A stretch of DNA of 64,000 bases from Lepidostoma basale (GCA_022606425.2 JAHDVF020000444.1:434001-498000), one strand, 5' to 3'; shown: positions 20,300 through 31,102, counted from the first letter of the stretch. Numbers and translations: made by a program. Notes: generated by a model not told the origin, from the sequence alone.

Positions 20300-20740
20300 T
20301 TCCAGAGACAATGTTTACAACCACCAACCACGGCCACATGAAGCACACTCGAAGCATTGGACAATCTTACTACTTTTGTCAAGTTACCTCGGATCCAACT
20401 GATTACATCTCGAGTGTCTTTAATATAATTGAAAAGAAGATATCAGTATTCCACGCCTTTACCACCTTTATAATTAGTACAAAATAACGACAATAAAAGC
20501 TTAACTTTTCGTTTCATGATAGTTTGTACAAGAAGTACCGCAGAGACTCGGTCTCGGTGCGCCAAAGTGTGAAATCTAGTCGAGGAAGACGTTTTGTGTA
20601 TTTTGTACATATTTTAATTTTTATTCTTAATGAAACCTAATTTTATTTTGTATTATGTAACATTTTATACGAAAAAATACAACATATTTTAAATTACATC
20701 CATTCTTTAATTTTTTACACCTGTTTCCCACAATAAACTA
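20300..20740 (+). other. Mp20 3' UTR
   Basis: Non-coding tail after the stop. AATAAA hexamers at 20492-20497 and 20732-20737 would give alternative 3' UTRs of roughly 0.2 and 0.45 kb. Confidence 0.6.
20492..20497 (+). promoter_or_regulatory. Mp20 proximal poly(A) signal
   Basis: AATAAA about 193 bp after the stop codon, in a T-rich context. Confidence 0.6.
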
Positions 20741-20779
20741 AACAATTCATAAAATACAACTTTTTTATTATCATAGACA

Positions 20780-21200
20780 AATGCGAGAAATTGATGAGAT
20801 GTTAAAGAGATTGAAAGTGATGTCCAAGAATGCGGTTAATTCGAGAGAGTTTTCAAATAAATCTTTCTGTCTCTCCTCATCCCTTTGTGAGATAATTTGA
20901 GTTTAGCGCTTCTTGCATCACCTTCAGAAATATTTCCACAGCCACCCACGCTTGTTGGAAGATCCTCAGCTCCTGAGATGAGATACAAGATGTGGGATTA
21001 TTATTAGCGCGGTGTTATCGTGACACGCTCTGAGCTACACTTTATTTGGAGGCGGCTCTCGACTCTGGAGAGGGGGTCGGAGCACATTTAGTCATCCAAC
21101 AGAAAGGGAACCGTGGAAAATTCTCGTTGAAAACTCCGCTAAGAATTTTTGTATTCGCCCGCTGTCGATGCACTCAGCCAGTAAACATTTTGATTCAAAC
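20780..21200. other. Non-repetitive block downstream of Mp20
   Basis: A less AT-rich stretch with GGAGGCGGCTCTCGACTC and GTGACACGCTCTGAGC, no long open frame and no relatives in the window. It could hold regulatory DNA or an untranslated exon; I see no proof of either. Confidence 0.3.
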
Positions 21201-22160
21201 TGCTAAATGTATTGTGTGAATTATTTTCATTCTATATAAAATAGAGTCTTATACAATATAAATCTAATCGAATATTTAATTAAAAGTTTTTTTCGTTTTG
21301 GGTTTAACAACGATTAATTTCTTGATGAAATTTGTTTTGTATTTTTAATTACGCTGATGAATGTATTTTGTATTTTAACTTAATTTAATTTTTAAATATT
21401 CGTATATAAAAATAATTTTAGTTACAAAGAAAGCAAAAATATTCCATATAAACTAAATTTAATATGAACTAAAATAATTGAGAAATTATGTCAATTGGAC
21501 ATTTAAGATACAATATAATATAAACTTATTGAGCGCTACGGTATTAACACTGTGAAATTCCACAGTAATATACTTAAGAAATTGAAAAAAACTTTGTTTA
21601 ATACACAAAATATAAAAAAAAAAACACCTTTAGGAGGATACCTCCATCTTCACGTGTAAAAATATAATTATATTTTTACACAACACTCCGAAACATGTCG
21701 TGTTTTTAAATATTTTGTGGATTTAACAAAGTTATTTTCAATTTTGTAAATACAATATAAACATGACGTTTCAAAATAATTTTAGTTCTATGTTTTTCCG
21801 AAAATCCAAAATGTATTCATTGGACAATTTAATGACTCAAAACCATCAAATATTTTTTTAATTGATAATGTTAAAAGTAAATTTTTAGTAATTTTAACAA
21901 ACTTGAAATGTTTAATAATGTTATTGTTAATAACTTCATCGTTGTTATACTATCTATGTAGGATTTTGAGATTTTTTAATTTTAGAAAAAAAATAAGATT
22001 ACAGTGAAGACTATGCGACGACTTATAATAATAAACGAAGAAACAAGAAAGGATGGAGATAGACAAGGAATGCGTCATTAAGAATATTAGAAGGGTCACT
22101 AAGATGGTATTCATATATGCAACTAATAATTGAGGGTTTAAATGTAGTATTAAAGCAATG
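21201..22160. other. Unassigned AT-rich DNA
   Basis: A copy of the ATTAACACTG...GAATTCCACAG motif sits at about 21540-21570, and a possible inverted CGAAACATG-type module at about 21600-21710. No gene seen. Confidence 0.4.
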
Positions 22161-22164
22161 TTAA

Positions 22165-22700
22165 TAGAAAAACGTTTCCGAAAGCTGCGGAAACATGTAT
22201 TACATCCTTAAAAACCGGAAAATACCGATCAACTAGAAACAAAAAGTCTATGAAGCCTGCGTTCTGCCCATTGGTACTTATGGTCTTGAAACTGAAACAT
22301 TGTCTAAACAAAGTGCCGATAAACTACGAGTGACCCAAAGAGTCATGGAAAGAGCCATGTTAGGAATAAGCCTAAGAGACAGAGTCAGAAACGATACGGT
22401 GAGAGAAAAAAACAAAGGTCACTGACATCATCCACCGGGTGGCGACTTTAAAATGGTAATGGGCAGGTCACGTAGCCAGAAGCTCAGATGAAAAATGGAC
22501 AAGAAGACTGCTGACTTGGAGACCGTGGACGGCGAAGAGAAGTGCAGGTCGACGGCAACTACGGTGGAAGAATGATCTGAACAGACAGGTCGGAATAACC
22601 TGGATGCAGTCTGCACAAGACAGAGTGACATGGAAGCGAATGGAGGAGGTCTCTGTTCAGGAGTGGACGGGAATAGGGTGAGGAAGAAGAAGATGAATAA
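22165..22700 (+). mobile_element. Family B LINE, 5'-truncated
   Basis: Same 3' region as 8937-9515 (SKQSADKLRVTQR, then GHVARSSDEK, then RRLLTWRPW), with stops and a frameshift. It ends GGGTGAGGAAGAAGAAGATG. The frame is broken near 22430 by an indel at the family's TDIIHRVAT-equivalent. Confidence 0.85.
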
Positions 22701-23428
22701 TAATTGAAAAATAAGACAATGAAGGTCAAGGTATCTATATTCGAAATCGGTCATATTGGCGAGCGTGCGTGTCACGATGTTTGTCAGTGTGACGGTTTAT
22801 CTCTGTAATTCCAATGAAATCGGGTTAACAATTTTTTTTATATTGTTATAAAAACAGAATAGTTTTATCAAATTGGATTCAATTTATAAAAATAATTTAT
22901 TGGTTTCCCGCGTATATATGTCCTTGGATGGAGTCATTCAATTTATGACGTACACTGACATCACAGGTTTAATGGGTTAAACAAGGATGAGCGGGAATGC
23001 GGCGGTGGGGGGCGAGAGGTGTCTTTTGCACGTGGCACGCACGTGACAGATGGACCGATTCATCACAGTTGCTCTTGGCACACTTTCAGTGAGATCTCTG
23101 GACCAAGCTCGTCTCGAGTCCAATGTCGCCGTAATTTCTCTCAGATTCCGGGATAAAAGTAACATTCCGAATGAGCGATAGACACTTTAAGGCACATTTA
23201 ACATTTTACGTAATTTGAATGAAATACGGGATTTTCTTTTTATTTTCATTTTGTTTTTTGGTGCAGGTGGAAAAAAATACTTTGAACATCGTACTACTCT
23301 TGATTGATGTCAGTGTGGGTGTTTTATTCCGTATGGATTTAAAATATAAACAGGAATATATATTTTATTTAAATACTTTTGCTTTGTAATTTTTATCATT
23401 TTTACACTACATATTATATAATATTTAA
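22701..23428. other. Intergenic DNA with a GC-richer block
   Basis: About 22970-23200 is GC-richer (GGCGGTGGGGGGCGAGAGG, CACGTGGCACGCACGTG) and non-repetitive; the remainder is AT-rich. The paired CACGTG-type motifs (23029-23045) are worth noting as possible bHLH sites. No gene called. Confidence 0.35.
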
Positions 23429-23875
23429 AAAAGACTTAAGTAGAATAAATGCAGTAGAAATGAGATCTCTAAGACGAATGTGTGGCAAATCTGTATATAA
23501 TAGAGTGACAAATGCAAGTATAAGAACTGCATGTGGTGCGAATGAAAGTGTTATGAACAAAATAAGGAAAGGGTCATTAAGATTGTTTGGACACATGGAA
23601 AGAATGAGTGAAGACAGAATGGTAAAGAAGGTATATGTTAACGGCGTGAACGGAGCTAGAAATAGAGGAAGGCCGAGGAAAACGTGGCACGATCAAATCA
23701 ATCAAATATTGAATGTCGGTCTCGTGAGGAGTCAAAGAAATCAACGCGCGTGCATGACAAGATTTATGAATGTAGAGGAAGCGAGAGAAGTATGTCAGGA
23801 CAGAACAGTGTGGCGTTTCATTCTATCTGCCTATTCCTCCGGGGAGACGGCGTGATGGTTAGTTAGTTGGTTAGT
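23429..23875 (+). mobile_element. Family A LINE, GTTA tail
   Basis: Open from the truncated 5' edge to the family stop (frame 23379-23855): SRINAVEMRSLRRMCGKSV, then FGHMERMSEDRMVKKVYVNG, then GRPRKTWHDQINQI, then SGETA-stop, then GGTTAGTTAGTTGGTTAGT. The C-terminal 135 codons are intact, making this a relatively young copy. Confidence 0.88.
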
Positions 23876-23904
23876 GATTTAAAAAAGACTTTATATAACA
23901 TAAT

Positions 23905-24225
23905 TGATAACATAAATGAAGATTCTCCGATCCGTTGCGGGAACGACACTCCGAGACAGAAGAAATTCTGAAATAAGAAAGATCTGCAATGTAGAAGATG
24001 TCGTGCTATGGGGAAGACTGAGAAGACGCTTCTGCAGAGATCATGTGGAAAGAGCATGTTCTGAAAGAGTGATCAATATAGCCGCAAATAAAGTTCCAAC
24101 AGGAAATCGATTAGCAGGAAGACCACATAAAATATGGCGAGACAGTTGGACATCTGTATCCTAGGAACAGGCTCCGAGAAATAACAGGACACAGTCTTAA
24201 ATAAAGCAGAAGAAGAAGAAGAATT
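23905..24225 (+). mobile_element. LINE 3' end related to family C
   Basis: Frame 23916-24164 reads MKILRSVAGTTLRDRRNSEI, then WGRLRRRFCRDHVERA, then RLAGRPHKIWRDSW, and is followed by AAGCAGAAGAAGAAGAAGAA. It has the same C-terminal architecture as family C but is diverged. A weaker relative lies at 61170-61400. Confidence 0.75.
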
Positions 24226-24440
24226 ATAAAGTTACGTTTTTAAAAAATAAAACCTTGTTATGCTTTTGAGTTTATTTTTCACGGCGAGTTTCGAAGTTAT
24301 AATTCTTATTATTCGAAATTTAACCAATTGATATGTCTATTGTTATTTTCTTAGTACTAGCCAAGTTAACTAACACATATTACTCGTATATATAATTCTA
24401 GGTTCTTGCACTCAGTTGGTAATAATTTTGGTTAGTTTGT
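24226..24440. other. Unassigned AT-rich DNA
   Basis: Nothing recognised. Confidence 0.4.
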
Positions 24441-24444
24441 GTCG

Positions 24445-24486
24445 TTCTCCCGATGATGAAGGTGTGCCTTCGAAACATGTTGAGAA
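24445..24486 (+). ncRNA. Hammerhead-like module, best stem I/II pairing
   Basis: Stem I 5' strand TTCTC (24445-24449), core CCGATGA (24450-24456), extra T, stem II GAAGG/CCTTC with TGTG loop (24458-24471), GAAAC (24472-24476), AT, GTT (24479-24481), and stem I 3' strand GAGAA (24482-24486). All five stem I and five stem II pairs are Watson-Crick. Core position 4 is C instead of U. It is followed by AATAAACTCA and the recurring ACAGTGTTTTAATTC tail. Confidence 0.45.
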
Positions 24487-24690
24487 AAATAAACTCAATT
24501 GTGGAAAAAACAGTGTTTTAATTCATAAAAAATCGACACTATGGAATTCCACAGTGTTAACGCCTTAAGTTTAAGTAAAATTATTATTCTTCTCTTTCTA
24601 GGAGATAGATATAGAAGAAGAAAGAATTGACAATGCTAAAATATTTTTTTATGGTAAGATTCTTAAGGATTAACAATAATAATAAAATTA
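24487..24690 (+). repeat. Body of the 24.4-kb module repeat
   Basis: AATAAACTCAATTGTG..., then CACAGTGTTAACGCCTTAAG (about 24555-24575). The same ending occurs near 6120, 38880 and 42665, which links these copies into one family. Confidence 0.5.
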
Positions 24691-24699
24691 AGACCCTAA

Positions 24700-25372
24700 G
24701 TAATACGAACAAAATTATGAAAGGATCATTGAGTTGGTTTAGACCAGAGGTTTCCAAACTTTTTTGTCCCGTAGACCCCTTGCCGATTTCTTCTATTTTG
24801 TGTAGACCCCCTGCTTTCCTAAAATTGATTCTTTATCAGGCCAAAAAAAAATCCAAAACAAAAAAGCCGGAATTCATTGGCGTTCATTTGTTTTAGATCA
24901 TTTGGGAAAATCGAATGTCCGATCTTTGCCGAATGAGCTAAAAGAAAAAGAAGACGAATGAGCTTTGCGTTTTAATATTCAGCTTCAATTTAGTTGAACA
25001 ATCTCGTGGACCCCTATTTACATATCATGGACCCATATTTTTTTTTAAATTGACGTAGACTCCTTGCAAGTTATTGTAGACCCCTGAGGGTCTATATAGC
25101 CCACTTTGGGAATCACTGGTTAAGACAAATGGAACCCATGAATGAAAAAAGATAGGTTAAGAAAGTGTACGTTAACAATTTGAATAGAACTGGAAAACTT
25201 AGCATGACCAAATTAATCCAATTTTATAGAAAAATCAACGTATGTGTATGATTTGGTGTATGAATTTGAATGAAGGTAGAGAAGTGTGTCAGGATACAAT
25301 GGTGTGGCGTTACACTCTCTCTGTCTACGCATTCGGGAAAACAGCGTGATGGTTTGTTGTTGTTAAATACGC
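24700..25372 (+). mobile_element. Family A LINE carrying a nested hAT element
   Basis: Left part 24700-24744 (NKIMKGSLSWF), right part 25119-25372 (from TTAAGACAAATGGAACC to GTGATGGTTTGTTGTTGTT). It has decayed frames and a (GTT)n tail instead of (GTTA)n, like the copy at 47143-47607. Confidence 0.8.
24745..25118. mobile_element. Non-autonomous hAT element, 374 bp
   Basis: Termini are CAGAGGTTTCCAAAC and GGGAATCACTG (imperfect inverted repeats of the CAGTGGTTCCCAAAC type). Flanks are GTTTAGAC (24737-24744) and GTTAAGAC (25119-25126), an 8-bp target duplication with one mismatch. Internal 'gtagacccc' blocks are shared with 57086-57606. No transposase remains. Confidence 0.85.
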
Positions 25373-25447
25373 GAAAAAAGTAAGGTGTATCTACTTGAGG
25401 TGTTACTAATTGCTGGTGTGTGATGCAGCTCCCATGACTAAAAAAAA

Positions 25448-25503
25448 CATTGTCAAAGCGCCCTTGAGGTGAGTTACTCACGAAAACGGCGCTATACAAA
25501 TTA
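25448..25503 (+). mobile_element. Family E (CR1/L2-like) LINE, last 55 bp
   Basis: AAAGCGCCCTTGAGGTGAGT...AACGGCGCTATACAAATTAG matches the extreme 3' end at 3590-3640. Confidence 0.65.
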
Positions 25504-25507
25504 GACT

Positions 25508-25670
25508 AACTAACTAACCATCACATCGTCTCCCCGAATGGACTGCCACACTTTTCTTTCCTGACATATTTCTCTCTCTTCCTCAACATTCATACATCGT
25601 GTCATGCACGCGCGTCGATTTCTCTGACTCCTCACATGGCCGACATTCAATATTTGATTTATTTGATTTA
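25508..25670 (-). mobile_element. Family A LINE 3' end, head-to-head partner
   Basis: A GTTA-tailed 3' end on the reverse strand (CTAACTAACTAACCATCACA on the +), carrying the NQILNVGHVRSQRNRRACMTR codons. It stops at a junction near 25671, where a + strand copy begins. Confidence 0.85.
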
Positions 25671-26250
25671 TTTGAGAGGGATATTGAAAGAAGGGTTGGG
25701 GCAGGCAACAAAGTGAATGGTGCACTTAAAGTTGTCATCGCAAACAAAAACCTATCCAAAAAGCTAAAATGGCAGTGCACAATAGTGTTCTTGTACCGAC
25801 CCTTATGTATGGAAGCGAAGCATGGAACTGGCAAAAGAAGGATGAATGTAGAATAAATGCAGTAGAAATGAGATCTTTTAGATGAATGTGGGGATACTCG
25901 GTGTATGATAGAGTGTCGAATGAAAATATAAGAAGTGAATGCGGTCCGAATGATGGTGTTATGAACAAAATAATGAATGAATCATTAAGATGGTTTGGAC
26001 ACACGGAAATAATAAATGAAGAAATAATGGTAAATAAAATAGATGTTAACGATGTAAATGGATCTAGAAATATAGGAAGACCGAGGAAAACGTGGCACAA
26101 TCATATAAATCAAATATTGAATGTCGGCCACGTGAGGAGTCAGAGAAATCGACGATGTGTGCATTTTGAGAAAGAAAAATGTCAAGAAAGAAAAATGTGG
26201 CAGTCCATTATTTCTGCCTACCCCTTTGGGGAGACTTTGGGGAGTTAGTT
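25671..26250 (+). mobile_element. Family A LINE, broken frame
   Basis: From ERDIERRVGAGNKVNGALKV through YGSEAWNW to GRPRKTWHNHINQI, ending GGAGTTAGTTAGTTAACT. A frameshift near 25765 and an in-frame stop (Phe-Arg-stop at about 25880) break the ORF. With the preceding reverse copy it forms a head-to-head pair with tails facing outward. Confidence 0.85.
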
Positions 26251-26490
26251 AGTTAACTAAATATAATTTTTAAAAAGATTTTTAATTTTTGTTTTATTTT
26301 AAAAATATCCTTTGTTTTTGAGTGTATAATTAATGAAAAATATGAAATTTCTGCTTTTATTTAAAAAAAATATATGTTTTTTGTTTTATAACTAATAAAA
26401 ATAATGAAATAAAACATGCATAAATGAATAAGAGAAAACCAGAGAAAAGATAACAATGATATTAAAAAGAGCGTTGGCACAACAATTTGC
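26251..26490. other. Unassigned AT-rich DNA
   Basis: Nothing recognised. Confidence 0.4.
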
Positions 26491-26499
26491 GTTTTCCAT

Positions 26500-26960
26500 C
26501 CCAAAGCCCTAAAGCCGGGTTCACAATGAATACGTAAATCAGCCCGGCTCATTACAGCCGCCCGGCTAGCGGCTACTGCGCTGCGTATCGGCCATTCGGC
26601 GCGGGTCGGGCGCGTTACGGCGCGTTACGGCACGTTACGGCGCGGTGGCGGGTTATTACGCTATGGGTTCACCTTCCCGCGCCATAACTTTCATTGTTAT
26701 TCAACTTTTTATACTGGGACGACGGTTATTCGGCGCAGCTTTATGCCGCCATGAAATCTTCTCATTTTCATTCCCGACGCACGCGAGAGTGTGAAAATGA
26801 AGGAAATGTACGGGAATACTGCTTTTAAAGAAGTTATTTCAAAGGTTAACTACCCACTGACGCACGGGTTTGCTGTTGCGGAATGTTTTTTCAACTTGTA
26901 AGCTAGTCTCATTGCCTCCGAATACGGCTTAATTGACGGAGTTTTATTCTACGCCTAAAC
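26500..26960. other. GC-rich block with a GGCGCGTTAC tandem
   Basis: AAAGCCGGGTTCACAATGAA at 26511 starts a strongly GC-rich stretch (26530-26690) with three to four tandem copies of a 10-bp GGCGCGTTAC unit (about 26608-26645). A less GC-rich tail follows to about 26960. It resembles the subterminal region of a DNA transposon (a second TGGGTTCACC occurs at 26663), but no transposase or partner end was found. Confidence 0.4.
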
Positions 26961-27117
26961 AGAAGTCCAAATGGAGTAATGAAAAACGAAGTAATTGGGT
27001 TATGATCTATAATAAAAGCAATCACAAAAATACAACAATGATTTGTCAATATACTGATTTTATCATATATAGTTTTGACGTAAATAATTATTTTAAAACA
27101 TATGTAACACATACACA

Positions 27118-27640
27118 TGGACAGCTTTCGGGAACATGGGTGACATCCTTAAAAACCTTAAAATATCGATCAACCTGAAACGAAAAGTCTATGAAGCCTG
27201 TGTTAAGCCAGTTGGTACTTATGGTCTTGAAACTGTAACATTGTCCAAACAAAGTGCCGAGAAACTACGAGTAACCCAAAGAAAGAGCCATGTTAGGAAT
27301 AAGCCTAAGAGACAGAGTCAGAAACGATACGGTGAGAGAAAAAACAAAGGTCACTGACATCATCCACCGGGTGGCGACTCTAAAATGGCAATAGGCAGGT
27401 CACGTAGCCAGAAGCTCAGATGAAAAGTGCACAAGAAGACTGCTGACTTGGAGACCGTGGACGGCAAAGAGAAGTGCAGGGCGATCGCAACTACGGTGGA
27501 AAGATGATCTGAACTGACACGTCGGAATAACCTGGATGCTGTCCGCACAAAACAGAGTGACTTGGAAGCGAATGGAGGAGGCCTTTGTCCAGGAGTGGAC
27601 GGAAATAGGCTGAGGAAGAAGAAAGAGAAGAAGTAACACA
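27118..27640 (+). mobile_element. Family B LINE, 5'-truncated
   Basis: GNMGDILKNLKISINLKRKV-type region, then LSKQSAEKLRVTQR, then the GHVARSSDEK region and the GAGGAAGAAGAAAGAGAAG tail. A deletion removes the AMERAML-equivalent residues near 27285, and indels break the frame. Confidence 0.85.
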
Positions 27641-27735
27641 AATTATTTCTTGAACAATGATGTTAAACTAATTATTAATTAAAATTTTCAGATGAGGTCC
27701 TCACTTTGTATTTAAAAATTTAGGTATTAAATAAT

Positions 27736-27930
27736 AAAACACTTGTATTTGAACATGGTATAGTTTTTATAATTGATGCATACTAGTTTCGCTTGGACTC
27801 AAGATTCATCTGGGAAATATAATTACGTTTATGTTTATATTGTCCTGATGAAGTTTGAGTCTAAGCGAAACTAGTTGGCATCAGTCATAAAAACCATACC
27901 GTGTTTAAACATAAATATTTTATTATTTTA
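27736..27930. repeat. Family C palindrome
   Basis: Arms at about 27736-27818 and 27842-27930 with a 23-bp spacer. Both run outward through GAAACTAGT to ATAAAAAC and CATACCGTG/CATGGTATAG. The family is also seen at 1095-1215 and near 43310-43370. Confidence 0.75.
27834..27891 (+). ncRNA. Hammerhead-like module with consensus core
   Basis: TGTC (27841-27844), perfect core CTGATGA (27845-27851), extra A, stem II GTTT/AAGC (27853-27856 with 27863-27866), GAAAC (27867-27871), TA, GTT (27874-27876), GGCA (27877-27880) pairing with TGTC. Beyond an internal loop, TTTAT (27834-27838) pairs with ATAAA (27887-27891). Apart from the extra A this satisfies the whole hammerhead consensus. Confidence 0.5.
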
Positions 27931-28049
27931 TATCTATAAGTTACTTATTAATTAATTAATACGAATATAATATTCAATGGGACATTTGGAAATGCTTGCA
28001 AGGCGAAAATGTCATGCAAAACTTAAATAAAGCTTCTAGGAAACAGGCG

Positions 28050-28215
28050 TTTTCTTTATCTTCTTCCTAGCTTCCATTTATTTGGGGTTGTTTCTTCTTA
28101 TATGACCTCTCTACTGAGTAGCGTCTGGTGGGACCCAGTTTCTTTTGAGTCACGTCCTCTGTGTCACTGGTCTATTTCCATCACTTGTTCTGTAGCATAT
28201 CTCTGGTCTCATGAC
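28050..28215 (-). mobile_element. LINE 3' UTR-type fragment (family H)
   Basis: TTCTTCCTAGCTTCCATTTATTTGGGGTTG resembles 60690-60785 (TTTCTCGCCTAGCC...TTTGGGGTCGGC), a known kind of reverse-strand LINE end. No frame recognised. Confidence 0.4.
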
Positions 28216-28289
28216 GAGAAAAACACGTTTTCATTTGTATTAATTACACATATGTAACTTAATTTAAGTTACACTTTTGCTTATTAGTG

Positions 28290-28880
28290 TAATTTTATTT
28301 ATTAATTTACGGATTCAAAATTAGTAAAACTGCTTTTGGAAAACTAGGGAATTTCATTTATAAAAGCGCCATCTGTACTTAAAATGTTAATGTATGTAGT
28401 CATATTTTGAAGTATACAGGTATATTGTAAATTTGGGAGTAGTTTTCACGTAAAAACTGTTTTTTTTTTAAATGCTTCGTCAAAGTTTCAGCTGATTTAA
28501 TAGTTATGAGGAAATTTGCATCTTCTCATGTTGTGCAGATGTCTGTAAATATAAGTAAAAATCTAAAGCTTTTATCATAATATACTTTCATATAATATAA
28601 TACGTATAAATGCAAGTTTTATAATTAAAAGACTACAAAAAAATATATATTAATTGGATTTTTTTAAACAGTTTCTAAATATTTTATAGGTCCATAAATT
28701 GAATAATTAATTAAGTATTCATATTCATTTTGTGTTTTAAATTCATTCTTAAATATAAAGTGAGGAAAATGTAATATTTAAACATATTTTCTGTTTAAAA
28801 CACGTTTCGGGAGAACATTTCATTTTCTAAATTATTACACTTACGAAGGATGACGCTCATATTAAATTTATTAACCCAGA
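28290..28880. repeat. 0.6-kb dispersed repeat, copy 1
   Basis: Roughly 80% identical by eye to 30175-30770, starting at ATTTACGGATTCAAAA and running through AAAGCGCCATCTGTAC to CGAAGGATGACGCTCAT. Both are in the same orientation, 1.9 kb apart. It includes a reverse-strand GAAAC-type module (AACACGTTTCGGGAGAAC). Confidence 0.8.
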
Positions 28881-29204
28881 TAAATTTTACAACTTTCATT
28901 TGAAGATGCTTCCTTACCCGTCTATTTCACGCGTCTAATACCTATTACAATTATAAGTGAAGTACGCCGCCTTAACATTGTCCTGCAGTTTTCTTCAGAT
29001 TTTTGTATTATATTTAACAGAGGTGCAAGGAAGGTGCCACCAGGGTACAAGGGGTGTTCCATAACGCCCCTAGAAACAACACTAAGCCGGACAAACCTTC
29101 TACCACAATGGCAAGAGAAGCGGGAGGATATGGTCCTTTTTAGGACCATCCCTACAAAACAAGCTTGTCATTGACACGACGAAGAAGATTGGATACATAA
29201 AAAT
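28881..29204. other. Unassigned DNA
   Basis: Less AT-rich than its flanks (AAGGTGCCACCAGGGTAC), with a 75-codon reverse frame lacking any motif. No call. Confidence 0.35.
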
Positions 29205-29512
29205 AACCTTCTTCTTCTGCCTTGTTGTAGACCTATGTGGTCTTTTCTCCAGAGCATTGCTCCTCCTGTGAGGTAGATTCCTAGCTGTCCTTCTATCTTT
29301 AAGGAGGTTTTCCGCGAGGACGAGTCCCATGAGGCTGATTATGCAATGCAATATAGGGGAGTCTAGTGGTGTCCATTCTTTGATCATGACCGTACCAGTC
29401 TCTTTTTCGCTGTCTGCTCCATCTTATATTATTCTCAACCTCACATATCTCTCTTTTTCTGTTGTTCCTCACGCGATCTTTCAGTGTCTTGCCTGCTATC
29501 GTCCTCATTAAT
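29205..29512 (-). mobile_element. Family C LINE, 3' end
   Basis: Reverse frame MRTIAGKTLKDRVRNNRKREI, then NNIRWSRQRKRDWYGHDQRMD, then GTRPRGKPP, with the GAA-rich tail at 29205-29215. Frameshifts follow the Pro-Pro. Confidence 0.8.
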
Positions 29513-30174
29513 AAAAATAACTAAAAACTTAAATATAATATTTCAGCGTCGACCTTTGATTTTATTTGTATAATACATACGAATATAATGCTTTATGTTG
29601 GAATAAAAAAACAGTATATTTGAGTTCAAAATACCAATTAAACTAATCACTGTTCTGAACTGATAAATTCCAGGTATATATATACAATTAGAAAAGTGTT
29701 TTTTTTTAATGCTTGTATACCTAATTAAAATCACATTCTAACCAAATTAATGTGTACCACTAGAATAAGACATGATAAAAAATGTTTAATATGTGATACT
29801 AAATAAATGATTCAATATTATTCTTTGTCGTGTGGCAATCATTATAATTATATCAATTATAACACTGTTTTAATAAATAAAAAAATATCAGTATGTAATT
29901 TCACTTACAATGCCAGTTTAATAAATCATTTCTTGTCAAAAAAAAATTTATTTAAATTTTTTAAACCAGTAAGAAGAATTAAAATCATCTGTATTATAAT
30001 TTATTACAGAATTTCTAATGAGAGCAAAAATAAAGCTCATTATTATGAAGAAAATACCGGGTGGCGTCTAAGATTGCACCTTAGTACCTTGGATTAAAAA
30101 CTAATTATTTTGTTTAACCACATTTGATTTAAATTTGTATGCTCACCATCTATCAAACATTCGATTAACTAATT
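29513..30174. other. Unassigned AT-rich DNA
   Basis: A 96-codon + frame (29807-30097) is AT-rich and has no motif. No gene called. Confidence 0.4.
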
Positions 30175-30770
30175 GCCTTAATAAAATAATTTACGGATTC
30201 AAAACTACTTTTGGAAAACAAGGGATTTTCAATTATAAAAGCGCCATCTGTACTTTAAATGTAAATGTATGTAGTAATATTTTGAAGTATATATATTGTA
30301 AAATTGGGAATAGTTTTCATGAAGGAACTGAAATTTTTTGAAAGCTTTGAATAAGTTTCAGATGCTTTAAAAGTTATGAGGAGATTTGCTTCTTTCCATA
30401 TTGTGCAGATGGCGGTAAAAACAAGTAAAAATCTAATGATTTTATCATATTTACTTTCAAATAATATAATTCGTATAAATGCAATATTTATAATTAATCG
30501 ACTACAGAAAAAAATTATACAAATTTTAAAATTTTCGAAATAGTTTTTATGTATTTAATAGGTCCATAAATTAAAAAATTAATTTAGTATTCAAATTCAT
30601 TTTGTGTTTTTAATTCATTATTAAATATAAAGTGTGGGAAATGTAATATTTAAATTTGTTATTTTTTTAAAAACATGTTTCGGACAAACAATATCCGTTT
30701 TCGAGGAAAAGCATTTCATTTTCTAAATTAATACAGTAACGAAGGATTGTGCTCATATACAATAAAACAT
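30175..30770. repeat. 0.6-kb dispersed repeat, copy 2
   Basis: Partner of 28290-28880. Near its right end the reverse strand shows GGATATTGTTTGTCC then GAAACATGTT, a hairpin-GAAAC module, suggesting the repeat is an older, longer member of the module-bearing families. Confidence 0.8.
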
Positions 30771-30929
30771 GTTTTTGGTAAATAACGGATTATATTCCAA
30801 CGTTTTTCAAAATTTATTCAAGTAAACTAATATTTTTTATGTATGATATAACGTTATCACAAATGTATCTAATTTTCCATGTTTAATACATACAGATAAT
30901 TTGTAAATTAAGTGAATCAATAAATTTGT

Positions 30930-31010
30930 AAAATTTTCGGAAAAAGTAAATAAATGTGTTCATTTAAAAAAAAATTTCGGAAAAAGTAAATAAATGTGTT
31001 CATTTATAAA
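30930..31010. repeat. Tandem duplication of about 39 bp
   Basis: Two adjacent copies of a unit containing TTTCGGAAAAAGTAAATAAA and TGTGTTCATTTA. Confidence 0.85.
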
Positions 31011-31102
31011 AAACCGTTTAAAAAAAAATTACACTTTATCTCTAGTAAAAAATAAATGCCATATTTATTATATTCATACTATTATCATATACTCGTATGC
31101 AC

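Noticed and set aside
26608..26645. Tandem GGCGCGTTAC units as a replication origin or operator array
   Set aside because: Only three to four short units, and no supporting context in a eukaryotic intergenic region.
29807..30097. 96-codon forward frame as a gene
   Set aside because: Very AT-rich codons, no motif and no promoter or splice context; consistent with chance.
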